A stretch of 5,710 nucleotides of DNA, taken from assembly GCA_017613815.1 (NCBI GenBank), contig JAGADB010000178.1:1-5710 (forward strand), in the 5' to 3' direction. Positions 1-5,710 of the stretch are shown here, piece by piece. Under the pieces are notes generated by a model, which saw nothing but the letters and a program-made list of their open reading frames with translations, was not told the origin of the DNA and ran no database searches. The first letter of the stretch is position 1. Each line of letters starts with the position of its first letter. Origin of the DNA: Clostridia bacterium. Its GTDB lineage: Bacteria; Bacillota; Clostridia; Oscillospirales; CAG-382. The translations under genes were made by a program, and so were the position numbers.

Positions 1-1077
1 ACCGACCACCAGAAAGGCACCGTGCTTGCGGGCGCGGTAAACTGCGACGTTATCGCCGTCGTTTCGTATAACGACAGCGGCGTTGTGCGCGTGAAATCGC
101 AGGATTACGATTTTGCCGAAATCAATCTTGACAACCTTGAAATCACTCCGTCAGACGACGGCACGCAGGCGCTCGTGCGCGGAATTGCCGCCGCTTTTGC
201 AAAAAAAGGCGTTTTTATATCGGGCTTTGACATGTATTCGTCGTCCGACGTCATCCGCGGCGGCGGGCTTTCGTCTTCCGCGGCGTTCGAGACGCTTCTT
301 TGCACAATAATCGACGAAAAATACAACGGCGGAAAAAGCACGCCTTTTGAAATTGCGAAAATCGGGCATTTTGCGGAAAACGTTTATTTCGGCAAAAGCT
401 GCGGGCTTCTCGACCAGACGGTCTGCGCGTTCGGCTCGCTCGTTTCGATAGATTTTGCAGACAGCGAAAACCCGGTTATCGAAAAAATAGATTTTGACAT
501 GGAAAAATGCGGTTATTCCTTATGCATAACCGACACCAAGAGCAGCCACGAAAATCTGACGGGCGATTACGACGCCATAAGAGACGAAATGAGAAGTATT
601 GCCGAGTTTTTCGGAAAAGAGGTCTTGAACGAGGTTGACGAAGCCGGATTTTACGCAAAAATTCCAGAATTAAAGAAAACCTGCTCCGACCGCGCCATAC
701 TTCGCGCAATTCACTTTTTTGACGAGACAAAGCGCGCAAAATACGAGTCGGAAGCCCTCAAAGCCGGCGACGTCAAGCGGTTTCTTACGCTTGTAAACGA
801 GTCGGGAGAGTCTTCGGGCGCGCTGCTTCAAAATCTTTACTCGGCCAAAACGCCGACGAACCAGGCAATTCCGCTTGCGCTTGCGCTAAGCAAAAAGGTG
901 CTCTCGGGAAGCGGCGCGGTGCGCGTTCACGGAGGCGGATTTGCCGGAACGATTCTGGCGTTCGTGCCTTTTGACAAGGTCGAAAAGTACGCACGCACTA
1001 TGGAAAGCGTATTCGGCGAAAATTCGTGTTACAGAATGAAGATAAGGCAGTACGGCGGAATTGCGGTTATCCGCTGA
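1..1077 (+). CDS. galK: Galactokinase, GHMP family (5'-truncated at window edge)
   Basis: Phosphorylates alpha-D-galactose with ATP to galactose-1-phosphate, the entry step of the Leloir pathway, in the cytoplasm. The frame is open from base 1, giving 358 residues plus TGA. A GTG at base 22 is not the true start, because the codons before it read TDHQKG, the end of the galactokinase sugar-binding signature (GxHTDxxxG). The first ~60-70 residues, including the catalytic Arg, therefore lie outside the window. Fragment residues 87-95 (GGGLSSSAA) are the GHMP ATP-binding loop. GLLDQ contains the presumed catalytic Asp at residue 138. Residues 311-317 (GGGFAGT) are the conserved C-terminal GHMP motif 3. 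The beta-galactosidase gene starts 24 bases downstream, on the same strand and without a terminator between them, which fits a lactose/galactose operon and supports galactose as the substrate. Another GHMP sugar kinase is possible but less likely. Confidence 0.93.
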   Translation, partial: TDHQKGTVLAGAVNCDVIAVVSYNDSGVVRVKSQDYDFAEINLDNLEITPSDDGTQALVRGIAAAFAKKGVFISGFDMYSSSDVIRGGGLSSSAAFETLLCTIIDEKYNGGKSTPFEIAKIGHFAENVYFGKSCGLLDQTVCAFGSLVSIDFADSENPVIEKIDFDMEKCGYSLCITDTKSSHENLTGDYDAIRDEMRSIAEFFGKEVLNEVDEAGFYAKIPELKKTCSDRAILRAIHFFDETKRAKYESEALKAGDVKRFLTLVNESGESSGALLQNLYSAKTPTNQAIPLALALSKKVLSGSGAVRVHGGGFAGTILAFVPFDKVEKYARTMESVFGENSCYRMKIRQYGGIAVIR

Positions 1078-1087
1078 TTATTTGAAC

Positions 1088-1093
1088 AAGGAG
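1088..1093 (+). promoter_or_regulatory. Ribosome binding site of the beta-galactosidase gene
   Basis: AAGGAG lies 8 bases before the ATG at 1102 and is an almost ideal Shine-Dalgarno match. It fixes the start codon. The 24-base gap after galK has no room for a promoter, so translation is probably from a galK-lacZ transcript. Confidence 0.85.
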
Positions 1094-1101
1094 AAAATTC
1101 C

Positions 1102-3672
1102 ATGAAAGAATTTGAAAAATTTGAAAGAATAGGTACGGAAAAGCACAGAAGCTACTACGTTCCGTTTGACGAAAAAGACGAGGTAAAGACTGTTTACGGC
1201 ATAGTGGACAGGCTTTCGAGTTCGCGCTTTTTGTCTCTTGACGGAACGTGGGGCATAAAGGGTCTTTCGCACGTCGAGGATTTCAGACTCGACGAGGAGA
1301 CGGAAAAAACGGTTCCCGTGCCGTCATGCGTGCAGATGCACGGCTACGACCGCATCCAGTACCTAAACGACAGATATCCTTTTCCCGTTATGCTCCCGAA
1401 ATTGCCGTACGAAAACCCCTGCTGGCACTACAGGCGTGAATTCGACCTCGACAAAAAGGCGGGGGAGAAGTATTATCTCAACTTTGAAGGCGTTGACAGC
1501 GCGTTTTATCTTTACGTAAACGGCAAATTCAAGGGATATTCGCAGATTTCGCACGCAACGAGCGAATTTGACGTAACGGAGCTTTTACGCGGCGGCAAAA
1601 ACGTCATAGACGTGCTCGTTTTGAAGTGGTGCATCTCAACCTATCTCGAATGCCAGGACAAATTCCGTTTTTCCGGCATTTTCAGGAGCGTTTATCTGCT
1701 TACGCGCCCCGAAAACCACATTACCGACTACAAAATTGAAACAAAGCTCACTTCAGGCGGAGCGGAGCTCGCGTTTTTCAACGAAAGTCCCGTCGAAGTT
1801 GATTTGACGCTTGAAAACGGCGGAAAAACCACCGTTCCCGCGCATGAATGCGGTAAAATATTCGTAGAAAACGCAAAGCCGTGGACGGCGGAAGAGCCCA
1901 CGCTTTACACCCTCGAAATCAGGGCGTGCGGCGAGAAAATCATCGAAAAAGTCGGCTTCCGCGAGATTTCGACAGACAAAAGCGTTTTCAGAATAAACGG
2001 AGAAGCGGTAAAATTAAAAGGCGTGAACAGGCACGAGTTCAGCTGTGAGACGGCGGCGGCAATAAGCCTTGACGATATTGTAAAAGACATAAATCTTATG
2101 AAGGAACTCAACGTAAACGCCGTGAGGACCTCGCATTATCCCAACAGACCGGAGTTTTATCTGCTTTGCGACGCGCTCGGACTATACGTTATGGACGAGG
2201 CGGACCTCGAAATGCACGGCGCGTGCAGCCGCGACGGAAGATACGATATAGGCATGTGGCAGGAGTACGCCGAAAACGGGTTCTTTGCTCCCGGTATTAC
2301 CGACAGGCACGTGTCGCTTGTCGAGAGGGACAAGAACCGCGCCTGCGTTATAATGTGGTCGCTCGGCAACGAAAGCTCGTTCGGAAAAGCGTTCTTTGAG
2401 GGCGCAAAATACGTGCGGGAACGCGACGGGACGAGACCTGTTCACTACGAGGGCTTACAGAACGCCGACCCGAAATATTACTACACAGACCTTGTCGACG
2501 TCGTGAGCACGATGTACTCGTCGCCGATGACGATACAGGGGAAGGTTATAGACAACCCGAAAGAAACGCGGCCTTTCGTGTTCTGCGAATACACGCACGC
2601 CATGGGCAACAGCTGCGGCGACATCGCGGAATACTGGGATATGATATACAAAAACGAGCAGATGATGGGTGCGTTCGTCTGGGAATGGGCTGACCACGCC
2701 ATAAAGACGGACAAGGGCTTCCTCTACGGCGGAGATTTCGGCGAAGAGGAGCACGACGGCAATTTCTGCGCGGACGGACTTCTTTCACCCGACAGAAAAT
2801 TCAAGTCGGGAGCACTTGAAATGAAGGCGGTTTACGGCGGAAAGACGAAGTCGGAAGTAAAGGACGTCGAAATACCCGAACATAAGGGAAAAGCGCGCTC
2901 TCTTACGATGGAATGCGACGGGCACACCGGCGAGATAACGTCTTTGAAAGTTGACGGAAAGGAAATTCTTAAGGACCGTGTGCGCCTTAACATTATGAGA
3001 TATATCGACAACGACAGGCACGTAGTCCGCCACTGGATAGACCGCTGTCATATCGACCGCTGCAAGCCGCAGATTTTCACGTGCGAAAAGAGAGATAATT
3101 ACTTCAGATTTGAAGGCGCTCTTGCGGCAAACTGCCTCATGCCCGCCTTGTATTTTGAACTTGTTTACGAAATAAAGGATAATTCGCTTTACGCGACGGT
3201 AAAATACAAGCTCGCCGATTACGTAGAGAGCCTGCCGAGAGTCGGACTTGAATTTGCAGTTGACAAGGAGTTCGAAAACTTCTCGTACGTGGGATTCGGA
3301 CCCGTCGAAAGCTATTCCGACAAGCACGTTGCGTGCGAATACGGCTATTACGAGAGCAGTGCGAAGGAAAACTACGATATGAATTACGTCCGTCCTCAGG
3401 AATCGGGAAGCCACTTTGCAAGTAAGTTCCTCAAAGTCGGAAATCTGTTTTCCGTTACCGCCGAAAAGCCGTTTTCGTTCTCGGTAAATCCGTTTACGAC
3501 AAAACAGCTTATCGATACGAAGCATTCGTTTGAACTTGAAGAAAACGACTTCGTCAACGTCTGCGTCGACCTTGCGATGCGCGGAATAGGCTCGCATTCC
3601 TGCGGTCCCGAACTGCCGAAACAGTACGAAATTCCGAGAAGCGCGGAAAACACGTTCAAATTCACGTTCTGA
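1102..3672 (+). CDS. lacZ: Beta-galactosidase, glycoside hydrolase family 2, compact LacZ type
   Basis: Hydrolyses terminal beta-D-galactosides such as lactose. There is no signal peptide, so it acts in the cytoplasm. Its 856 residues compare with about 1,020 for E. coli LacZ. Domain order: N-terminal jelly-roll (~40-200, with a substrate-contact Asn near 89 and Asp186 in ECQDKF), immunoglobulin-like domain (~200-285), TIM barrel (~288-578), and a C-terminal beta-sandwich of the Bgal small-chain type (~600-856, ending with GIGSHSCGPEL). Active-site residues are all present: His311 (GVNRHEF), His345 (SHYPN), metal ligands Glu370 and His372 (EMH), acid/base Glu424 (WSLGNES), nucleophile Glu496 (CEYTHAMGNS) and the WEW aromatic patch at 527-529. 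The barrel runs almost directly into the last domain (~residues 575-600), so the second Ig-like domain (domain 4 of E. coli LacZ) appears to be missing. It is co-directional with galK and is the last gene before a terminator. Assignment to GH2 beta-galactosidase is secure; the preferred natural substrate is inferred. Confidence 0.95.
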   Translation: MKEFEKFERIGTEKHRSYYVPFDEKDEVKTVYGIVDRLSSSRFLSLDGTWGIKGLSHVEDFRLDEETEKTVPVPSCVQMHGYDRIQYLNDRYPFPVMLPKLPYENPCWHYRREFDLDKKAGEKYYLNFEGVDSAFYLYVNGKFKGYSQISHATSEFDVTELLRGGKNVIDVLVLKWCISTYLECQDKFRFSGIFRSVYLLTRPENHITDYKIETKLTSGGAELAFFNESPVEVDLTLENGGKTTVPAHECGKIFVENAKPWTAEEPTLYTLEIRACGEKIIEKVGFREISTDKSVFRINGEAVKLKGVNRHEFSCETAAAISLDDIVKDINLMKELNVNAVRTSHYPNRPEFYLLCDALGLYVMDEADLEMHGACSRDGRYDIGMWQEYAENGFFAPGITDRHVSLVERDKNRACVIMWSLGNESSFGKAFFEGAKYVRERDGTRPVHYEGLQNADPKYYYTDLVDVVSTMYSSPMTIQGKVIDNPKETRPFVFCEYTHAMGNSCGDIAEYWDMIYKNEQMMGAFVWEWADHAIKTDKGFLYGGDFGEEEHDGNFCADGLLSPDRKFKSGALEMKAVYGGKTKSEVKDVEIPEHKGKARSLTMECDGHTGEITSLKVDGKEILKDRVRLNIMRYIDNDRHVVRHWIDRCHIDRCKPQIFTCEKRDNYFRFEGALAANCLMPALYFELVYEIKDNSLYATVKYKLADYVESLPRVGLEFAVDKEFENFSYVGFGPVESYSDKHVACEYGYYESSAKENYDMNYVRPQESGSHFASKFLKVGNLFSVTAEKPFSFSVNPFTTKQLIDTKHSFELEENDFVNVCVDLAMRGIGSHSCGPELPKQYEIPRSAENTFKFTF

Positions 3673-3683
3673 AAAATGAAATA

Positions 3684-3718
3684 AAAAACTCCCGAAAGCA
3701 TTGCTTGCGGGAGTTTTT
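3684..3718. terminator. Bidirectional rho-independent terminator after lacZ
   Basis: AAAAACTCCCG (3684-3694) pairs with CGGGAGTTTTT (3708-3718). An inner AAGC/GCTT extension, separated by one mismatch, closes on an ATT loop. The plus strand ends in five Ts; read on the minus strand the hairpin is followed by six Ts. It can therefore end both the galK-lacZ transcript and the small minus-strand gene whose stop codon lies at 3730-3732. Confidence 0.92.
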
Positions 3719-3729
3719 CATTATCATAA

Positions 3730-3901
3730 TTATTCGTAGTCGTCAATAACGTTTCTTATCGCTCTCTTTGAAAGGTCGGCTCTGCCGTTGTTGTAGGAGC
3801 CGCTTTCATCGAAAACAACTTCCTGCGCGTAAGCGGTGATGACAAGGGGCAACGAGCGCCGTTATTATTGAAATTGTCAGAATTATTTTTAATTTTGACA
3901 T
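3730..3901 (-). pseudogene. Small predicted secreted peptide, interrupted by a single frameshift
   Basis: The minus strand encodes MSKLKIILTISIITALVA from 3901 in one frame, then LVITAYAQEVVFDES and the rest up to TAA at 3732-3730 in the next. The frames meet at four Cs (minus strand; GGGG at 3846-3849 on plus). Deleting one base gives a continuous 56-residue product. Residues 1-26 would be a signal peptide (Lys at 3 and 5, a long hydrophobic core, AYA/Q-type cleavage). The tail is about 30 polar residues with an NNGR turn and an acidic DDYE end. Without correction, the first frame stops at 3806 after 31 residues. A GAGG site, promoter hexamers and a terminator frame the gene, and the second half uses the same codons as its neighbours (GAC, TAC, AGA, GCG). 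I do not recognise the family. It may be a recent pseudogene, a one-base sequence error, or, less likely, programmed frameshifting. Function is unknown; secretion is inferred. Confidence 0.62.
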
Positions 3902-3911
3902 GGTTTGCATA

Positions 3912-3915
3912 CCTC
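3912..3915 (-). promoter_or_regulatory. Ribosome binding site of the small secreted-peptide gene
   Basis: GAGG on the minus strand (3915 to 3912) is followed by a 10-base gap to the ATG at 3901. Another in-frame ATG at 3910 lies only one base after the site, too close to be used, so 3901 is preferred; it also gives the more typical signal peptide start, MSKLK. Confidence 0.6.
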
Positions 3916-3966
3916 AAAAAATGTTAAAAATTGCAACAGGCACATTGAATGCCATAATATGTTATC

Positions 3967-3992
3967 ATTATACAGACCGCCTTTTTTGTCAA
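3967..3992 (-). promoter_or_regulatory. Putative sigma-A promoter of the small minus-strand gene, short spacer
   Basis: Read on the minus strand, TTGACA (3992-3987) and TATAAT (3972-3967) are both perfect consensus hexamers, but the spacer is 14 bases instead of about 17. A TG directly precedes the -10 element. Transcription would begin near 3960, leaving a leader of about 60 bases before the ATG at 3901. The short spacer would weaken the promoter or make it depend on an activator. The alternative is that only the -10 element is functional. Confidence 0.55.
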
Positions 3993-4016
3993 TAGTTTGA
4001 GCCTTTTTAACAGTTG

Positions 4017-4045
4017 TTGACTTTATATGAAAATAATAGTATAAT
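4017..4045 (+). promoter_or_regulatory. Strong sigma-A promoter of the SLH-protein gene
   Basis: TTGACT (4017-4022), a 17-base spacer and TATAAT (4040-4045) match the vegetative consensus at 11 of 12 positions with optimal spacing. The start of transcription is expected near 4052, giving a leader of about 48 bases. It stands back to back with the minus-strand promoter, with their -35 elements about 24 bases apart, so a regulator bound between them could affect both genes. I see no clear operator palindrome there. Confidence 0.85.
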
Positions 4046-4088
4046 CAAGGTGAAATATAGCATATTTGTTGCAAAAAATAATGAAAGT

Positions 4089-4092
4089 GAGG
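4089..4092 (+). promoter_or_regulatory. Ribosome binding site of the SLH-protein gene
   Basis: GAGG within AGTGAGGA lies 7 bases before the ATG at 4100. A nearby ATG at 4096 is in another frame and would lack both the signal peptide and correct spacing, so 4100 is the start. Confidence 0.8.
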
Positions 4093-4099
4093 AATATGT

Positions 4100-5320
4100 A
4101 TGAGAAAAATCAGTTTTTTACTTGCCTGCCTCCTTGTTTTCGGGGTTTTTTCTTCGAGTTTGGCAATTTATGCGGATTCCGACGCGGAAACTGACGGAAT
4201 GGCTTATTACGCCGAGTTAAATTCCGAAAACTGCGTAATTGACGAAAACGGAACGCTCGTTTCGTATTCCGGAGAGTACGCCTACGTCATGATTATTCCG
4301 GGAAGTATTGAAGATAAGCAGATAAAGAAGATAAACGACGGACTTTTCGCCGGAACGCCCGTATCGAGCGTATATATCGGCGAGGGCGTTGAAGAAATAG
4401 GAAAAAGCGCGTTTGAAGGCAGCGAGCTTGAATATATAGACGTTCCTTCAACCGTGAAAAAGGTAGGCGAAAACGCCTTCAAGGGTTGTGAATATCTCTA
4501 TTCGCTCTCATTTTCAAGCGACGTTGAGCTCGGAAAAGACGCGCTTGCGGAAAATGATTTTCTCTATATTTCGGCGCTTTGCAGCATGGATACCGACGCG
4601 TTTTACGACAGTATTTACGCCGCAAAAGGCGACTACGATTTCTGGATTGACGTAATGCACACCAACCTTGTTGAGAGCATGTTTGAAAAAGACGTTTACG
4701 GAAACAGCCTCACATACTGCGAGGACTGCGGCAAGGAATACCGCGGCTGCGACGACATAGAACTCCCGTTTGAAGACGTGCCGAAGGGCGCGTGGTACTA
4801 TCCTTACGTCGTTACGGCTTACGAATTTGACATAATGAACGGTAAGAGCGACACGATATTCGACCCGAAGGGCAATATAACCGTAGCGGAGCTCGTAAAA
4901 ATCGCCGCATGCGTACATCTCTACCAGCGGGGCGATGAAGGATACGAATTCACAAGCGACCCGGAAACGTGGTATCAGCCGTATCTCAACTACTGCTACG
5001 ACAAGGGGCTCATAGAAAAGAACGTCGTTTTCAACTGGGAAAAGGACGCGACGAGAGCCGAGATGGCGTACTTATTCTCGAGAGCCGACGACGGCTATTA
5101 CGTACCCAACGACGACGTACCGCTGTCGGATATTCCCGACGTTAACGAAAACATGGCGTTTGCGCTCAATATCCTTGCCCTATACAGAAGGGGCATTGCG
5201 GTCGGAAGCAACGAATACTACGCGTTTTACCCCGAAGCGAAGCTGAAACGCTCGGAAGCGGCGGCAATAGTTTCGAGAATCCTCTGCTACGATATGAGAA
5301 CCACTCTTCCGAAAGGATAA
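4100..5320 (+). CDS. Secreted surface protein: BspA-type leucine-rich repeats and three SLH repeats
   Basis: The 406-residue precursor opens with a signal peptide (MRK, hydrophobic core 5-20, cleavage probably after Ala22 or Ala25). Residues ~45-150 form a short BspA/LRR_5 region: IKKINDGLFAG, VEEIGKSAFEGS and VKKVGENAFKGC are successive repeats of the IGxxAFxGC type, seen in surface proteins that bind host or bacterial partners. A linker follows with CEDCGKEYRGC (Cys207, 210, 217). Three SLH repeats run from ~224-273 (FEDVPKGAWYYPYV), ~291-330 (WYQPYL to ATRAEMAYLFSRA) and ~342-395 (LSDIPDV to KRSEAAAIVSRIL). SLH repeats generally bind pyruvylated secondary wall polymer, so the protein is probably displayed on the cell wall. 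The TRAE-type motif is TVAE in repeat 1, TRAE in repeat 2 and KRSE in repeat 3. It has its own promoter and terminator, so it is monocistronic. Ligand and role are unknown; adhesion is inferred from the family. Confidence 0.9.
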   Translation: MRKISFLLACLLVFGVFSSSLAIYADSDAETDGMAYYAELNSENCVIDENGTLVSYSGEYAYVMIIPGSIEDKQIKKINDGLFAGTPVSSVYIGEGVEEIGKSAFEGSELEYIDVPSTVKKVGENAFKGCEYLYSLSFSSDVELGKDALAENDFLYISALCSMDTDAFYDSIYAAKGDYDFWIDVMHTNLVESMFEKDVYGNSLTYCEDCGKEYRGCDDIELPFEDVPKGAWYYPYVVTAYEFDIMNGKSDTIFDPKGNITVAELVKIAACVHLYQRGDEGYEFTSDPETWYQPYLNYCYDKGLIEKNVVFNWEKDATRAEMAYLFSRADDGYYVPNDDVPLSDIPDVNENMAFALNILALYRRGIAVGSNEYYAFYPEAKLKRSEAAAIVSRILCYDMRTTLPKG

Positions 5321-5340
5321 TTTGAATAAAATAAAAAACA

Positions 5341-5376
5341 CCGCCTTAAAGTGAACTTTAAGGCGGTTATTATTTT
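5341..5376. terminator. Bidirectional rho-independent terminator between convergent genes
   Basis: CCGCCTTAAAG (5341-5351) pairs perfectly with CTTTAAGGCGG (5356-5366) around a TGAA tetraloop. A T-rich tail (TTATTATTTT) follows on the plus strand; an A-run before the stem gives six Ts on the minus strand. It serves both the SLH-protein gene, ending at 5320, and the hydrolase gene, whose stop codon is at 5387-5389. Confidence 0.92.
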
Positions 5377-5386
5377 GATAAGTTTC

Positions 5387-5710
5387 TTATTTCAAAAACG
5401 AATTCACAACGTTCAGGTAATCGTCCATATGAACGGTATGAACGGTGTGTTCGCTGTCGCTTGTCTCGACAAGCGTGCAGTTATCGCCGATATACGACAC
5501 CGCGCGCTCGGCCTGCTCACGTTTTGACGCGCACATATAAATTCCGTTTTCGGAAACGCTTTCCTTTGCGTGAATAAACACGCACGGAACTTCGATATCC
5601 GAAAGTATCTGCTTGTGGGTGTGTCCGTTATTCCAGGTTAAGTTATAAAAATGCTCGCCGTACGCAAAGTCGTATTCCATTGCGAATTGGAATATACTCC
5701 ACGTCGAATA
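5387..5710 (-). CDS. Alpha/beta-hydrolase, C-terminal part (gene runs off the right edge)
   Basis: The frame stays open from the window edge to TAA at 5389-5387, giving 107 residues. The ATG at 5680 is internal, since the coding frame continues upstream of it (SIFQFAMEYDFAYG). The fragment matches the last third of small alpha/beta-hydrolases: a cap-to-core stretch with YNLTWNNG, the beta-strand VPCVFIHAKES that usually precedes the acid-residue loop, an amphipathic helix (KREQAERAVSYI), then strand and loop TLVETSDSEH with the presumed catalytic His at fragment residue 88, and a final helix (DDYLNVVNSFL). The nucleophile elbow and oxyanion hole are outside the window, so substrate and exact activity cannot be named. 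It converges with the SLH-protein gene and shares its terminator. A 9-base tandem duplication lies directly after the presumed catalytic His. Confidence 0.78.
   Translation of the reverse strand, partial: YSTWSIFQFAMEYDFAYGEHFYNLTWNNGHTHKQILSDIEVPCVFIHAKESVSENGIYMCASKREQAERAVSYIGDNCTLVETSDSEHTVHTVHMDDYLNVVNSFLK
5429..5446. repeat. Two tandem copies of a 9-base unit inside the hydrolase gene
   Basis: ATGAACGGT occurs twice head to tail. On the coding (minus) strand this is ACCGTTCAT twice, translated Thr-Val-His-Thr-Val-His directly after the SEH of the catalytic-His loop. The two copies are identical and keep the frame. Confidence 0.9.

Noticed and set aside
22..1077. GTG at base 22 as the start of a complete galactokinase
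   Set aside because: The same frame continues upstream with the conserved TDHQKG motif, so the gene is cut by the window edge and does not start there.
2785..3597. A 270-codon open frame on the minus strand opposite lacZ
   Set aside because: It lies wholly inside the well-supported GH2 gene, has no recognisable motif or domain and no convincing ribosome binding site. It reflects codon composition of the sense strand.
3586..3612. LacZ C-terminal SHSCGP, where E. coli has a Trp (position 999)
   Set aside because: The GxGSxSCGP form is a common variant in Gram-positive LacZ proteins, so it is not a defect.
4100..4129. LLAC at residues 7-10 of the SLH protein, similar to a lipoprotein lipobox
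   Set aside because: It falls too early, within the hydrophobic core; hydrophobic residues continue after the Cys and a normal signal peptidase I site follows at 22-25.
4514..4918. A 134-codon open frame antisense to the SLH-protein gene
   Set aside because: It overlaps a gene with clear domains, and its Val/Ala/Arg-rich translation resembles no protein and shows no start signals.
1..5710. CRISPR arrays, tRNA or rRNA genes, insertion sequences, attachment sites
   Set aside because: No regularly spaced repeats, no tRNA-like or rRNA-like segments, no transposase or terminal inverted repeats were seen. The only tandem repeat is the 9-base pair in the hydrolase gene.

Overview
The window looks like chromosomal DNA from a gut-type member of the Clostridia (Bacillota). 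The evidence is clostridial-style GGAGG/GAGG ribosome binding sites, AT-rich intergenic DNA with near-consensus sigma-A promoters between moderately GC-balanced genes, a surface protein with S-layer homology (SLH) repeats, and a galactokinase with the 'TDHQKG' motif that I associate with clostridial enzymes. The exact lineage cannot be fixed from the sequence alone.

Layout: (1) Bases 1-3672 hold the end of a plus-strand galactose/lactose operon. It comprises a 5'-truncated galactokinase (galK) and, 24 bases later, a compact LacZ-type GH2 beta-galactosidase. LacZ would release intracellular galactose from lactose or beta-galactosides, and GalK would phosphorylate it into the Leloir pathway. 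A strong hairpin terminator at 3684-3718 closes the operon and works in both directions.

(2) Bases 3719-4099 would pass as empty intergenic DNA, but the minus strand carries a small gene. It has a sigma-A-like promoter, a GAGG ribosome binding site, an ATG, a signal peptide, a short polar tail, a stop codon and the shared terminator. Its reading frame is broken once, at a run of four G/C bases (3846-3849). Removing one base restores a 56-residue predicted secreted peptide. It is either a recent pseudogene or an intact gene with a one-base sequence error.

(3) A near-perfect divergent promoter (TTGACT, 17 bases, TATAAT) drives a 406-residue secreted cell-surface protein at 4100-5320. It has a signal peptide, a short BspA-type leucine-rich repeat region, a cysteine-containing linker and three SLH repeats for wall anchoring. 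A second bidirectional hairpin terminator (5341-5376) separates it from (4), the C-terminal end of a minus-strand alpha/beta-hydrolase that runs off the right edge. That gene has a 9-base tandem duplication next to its presumed catalytic histidine.

The sugar operon is a coherent functional unit. The peptide gene and the SLH protein share a divergent promoter region and both encode exported products. The hydrolase appears unrelated.
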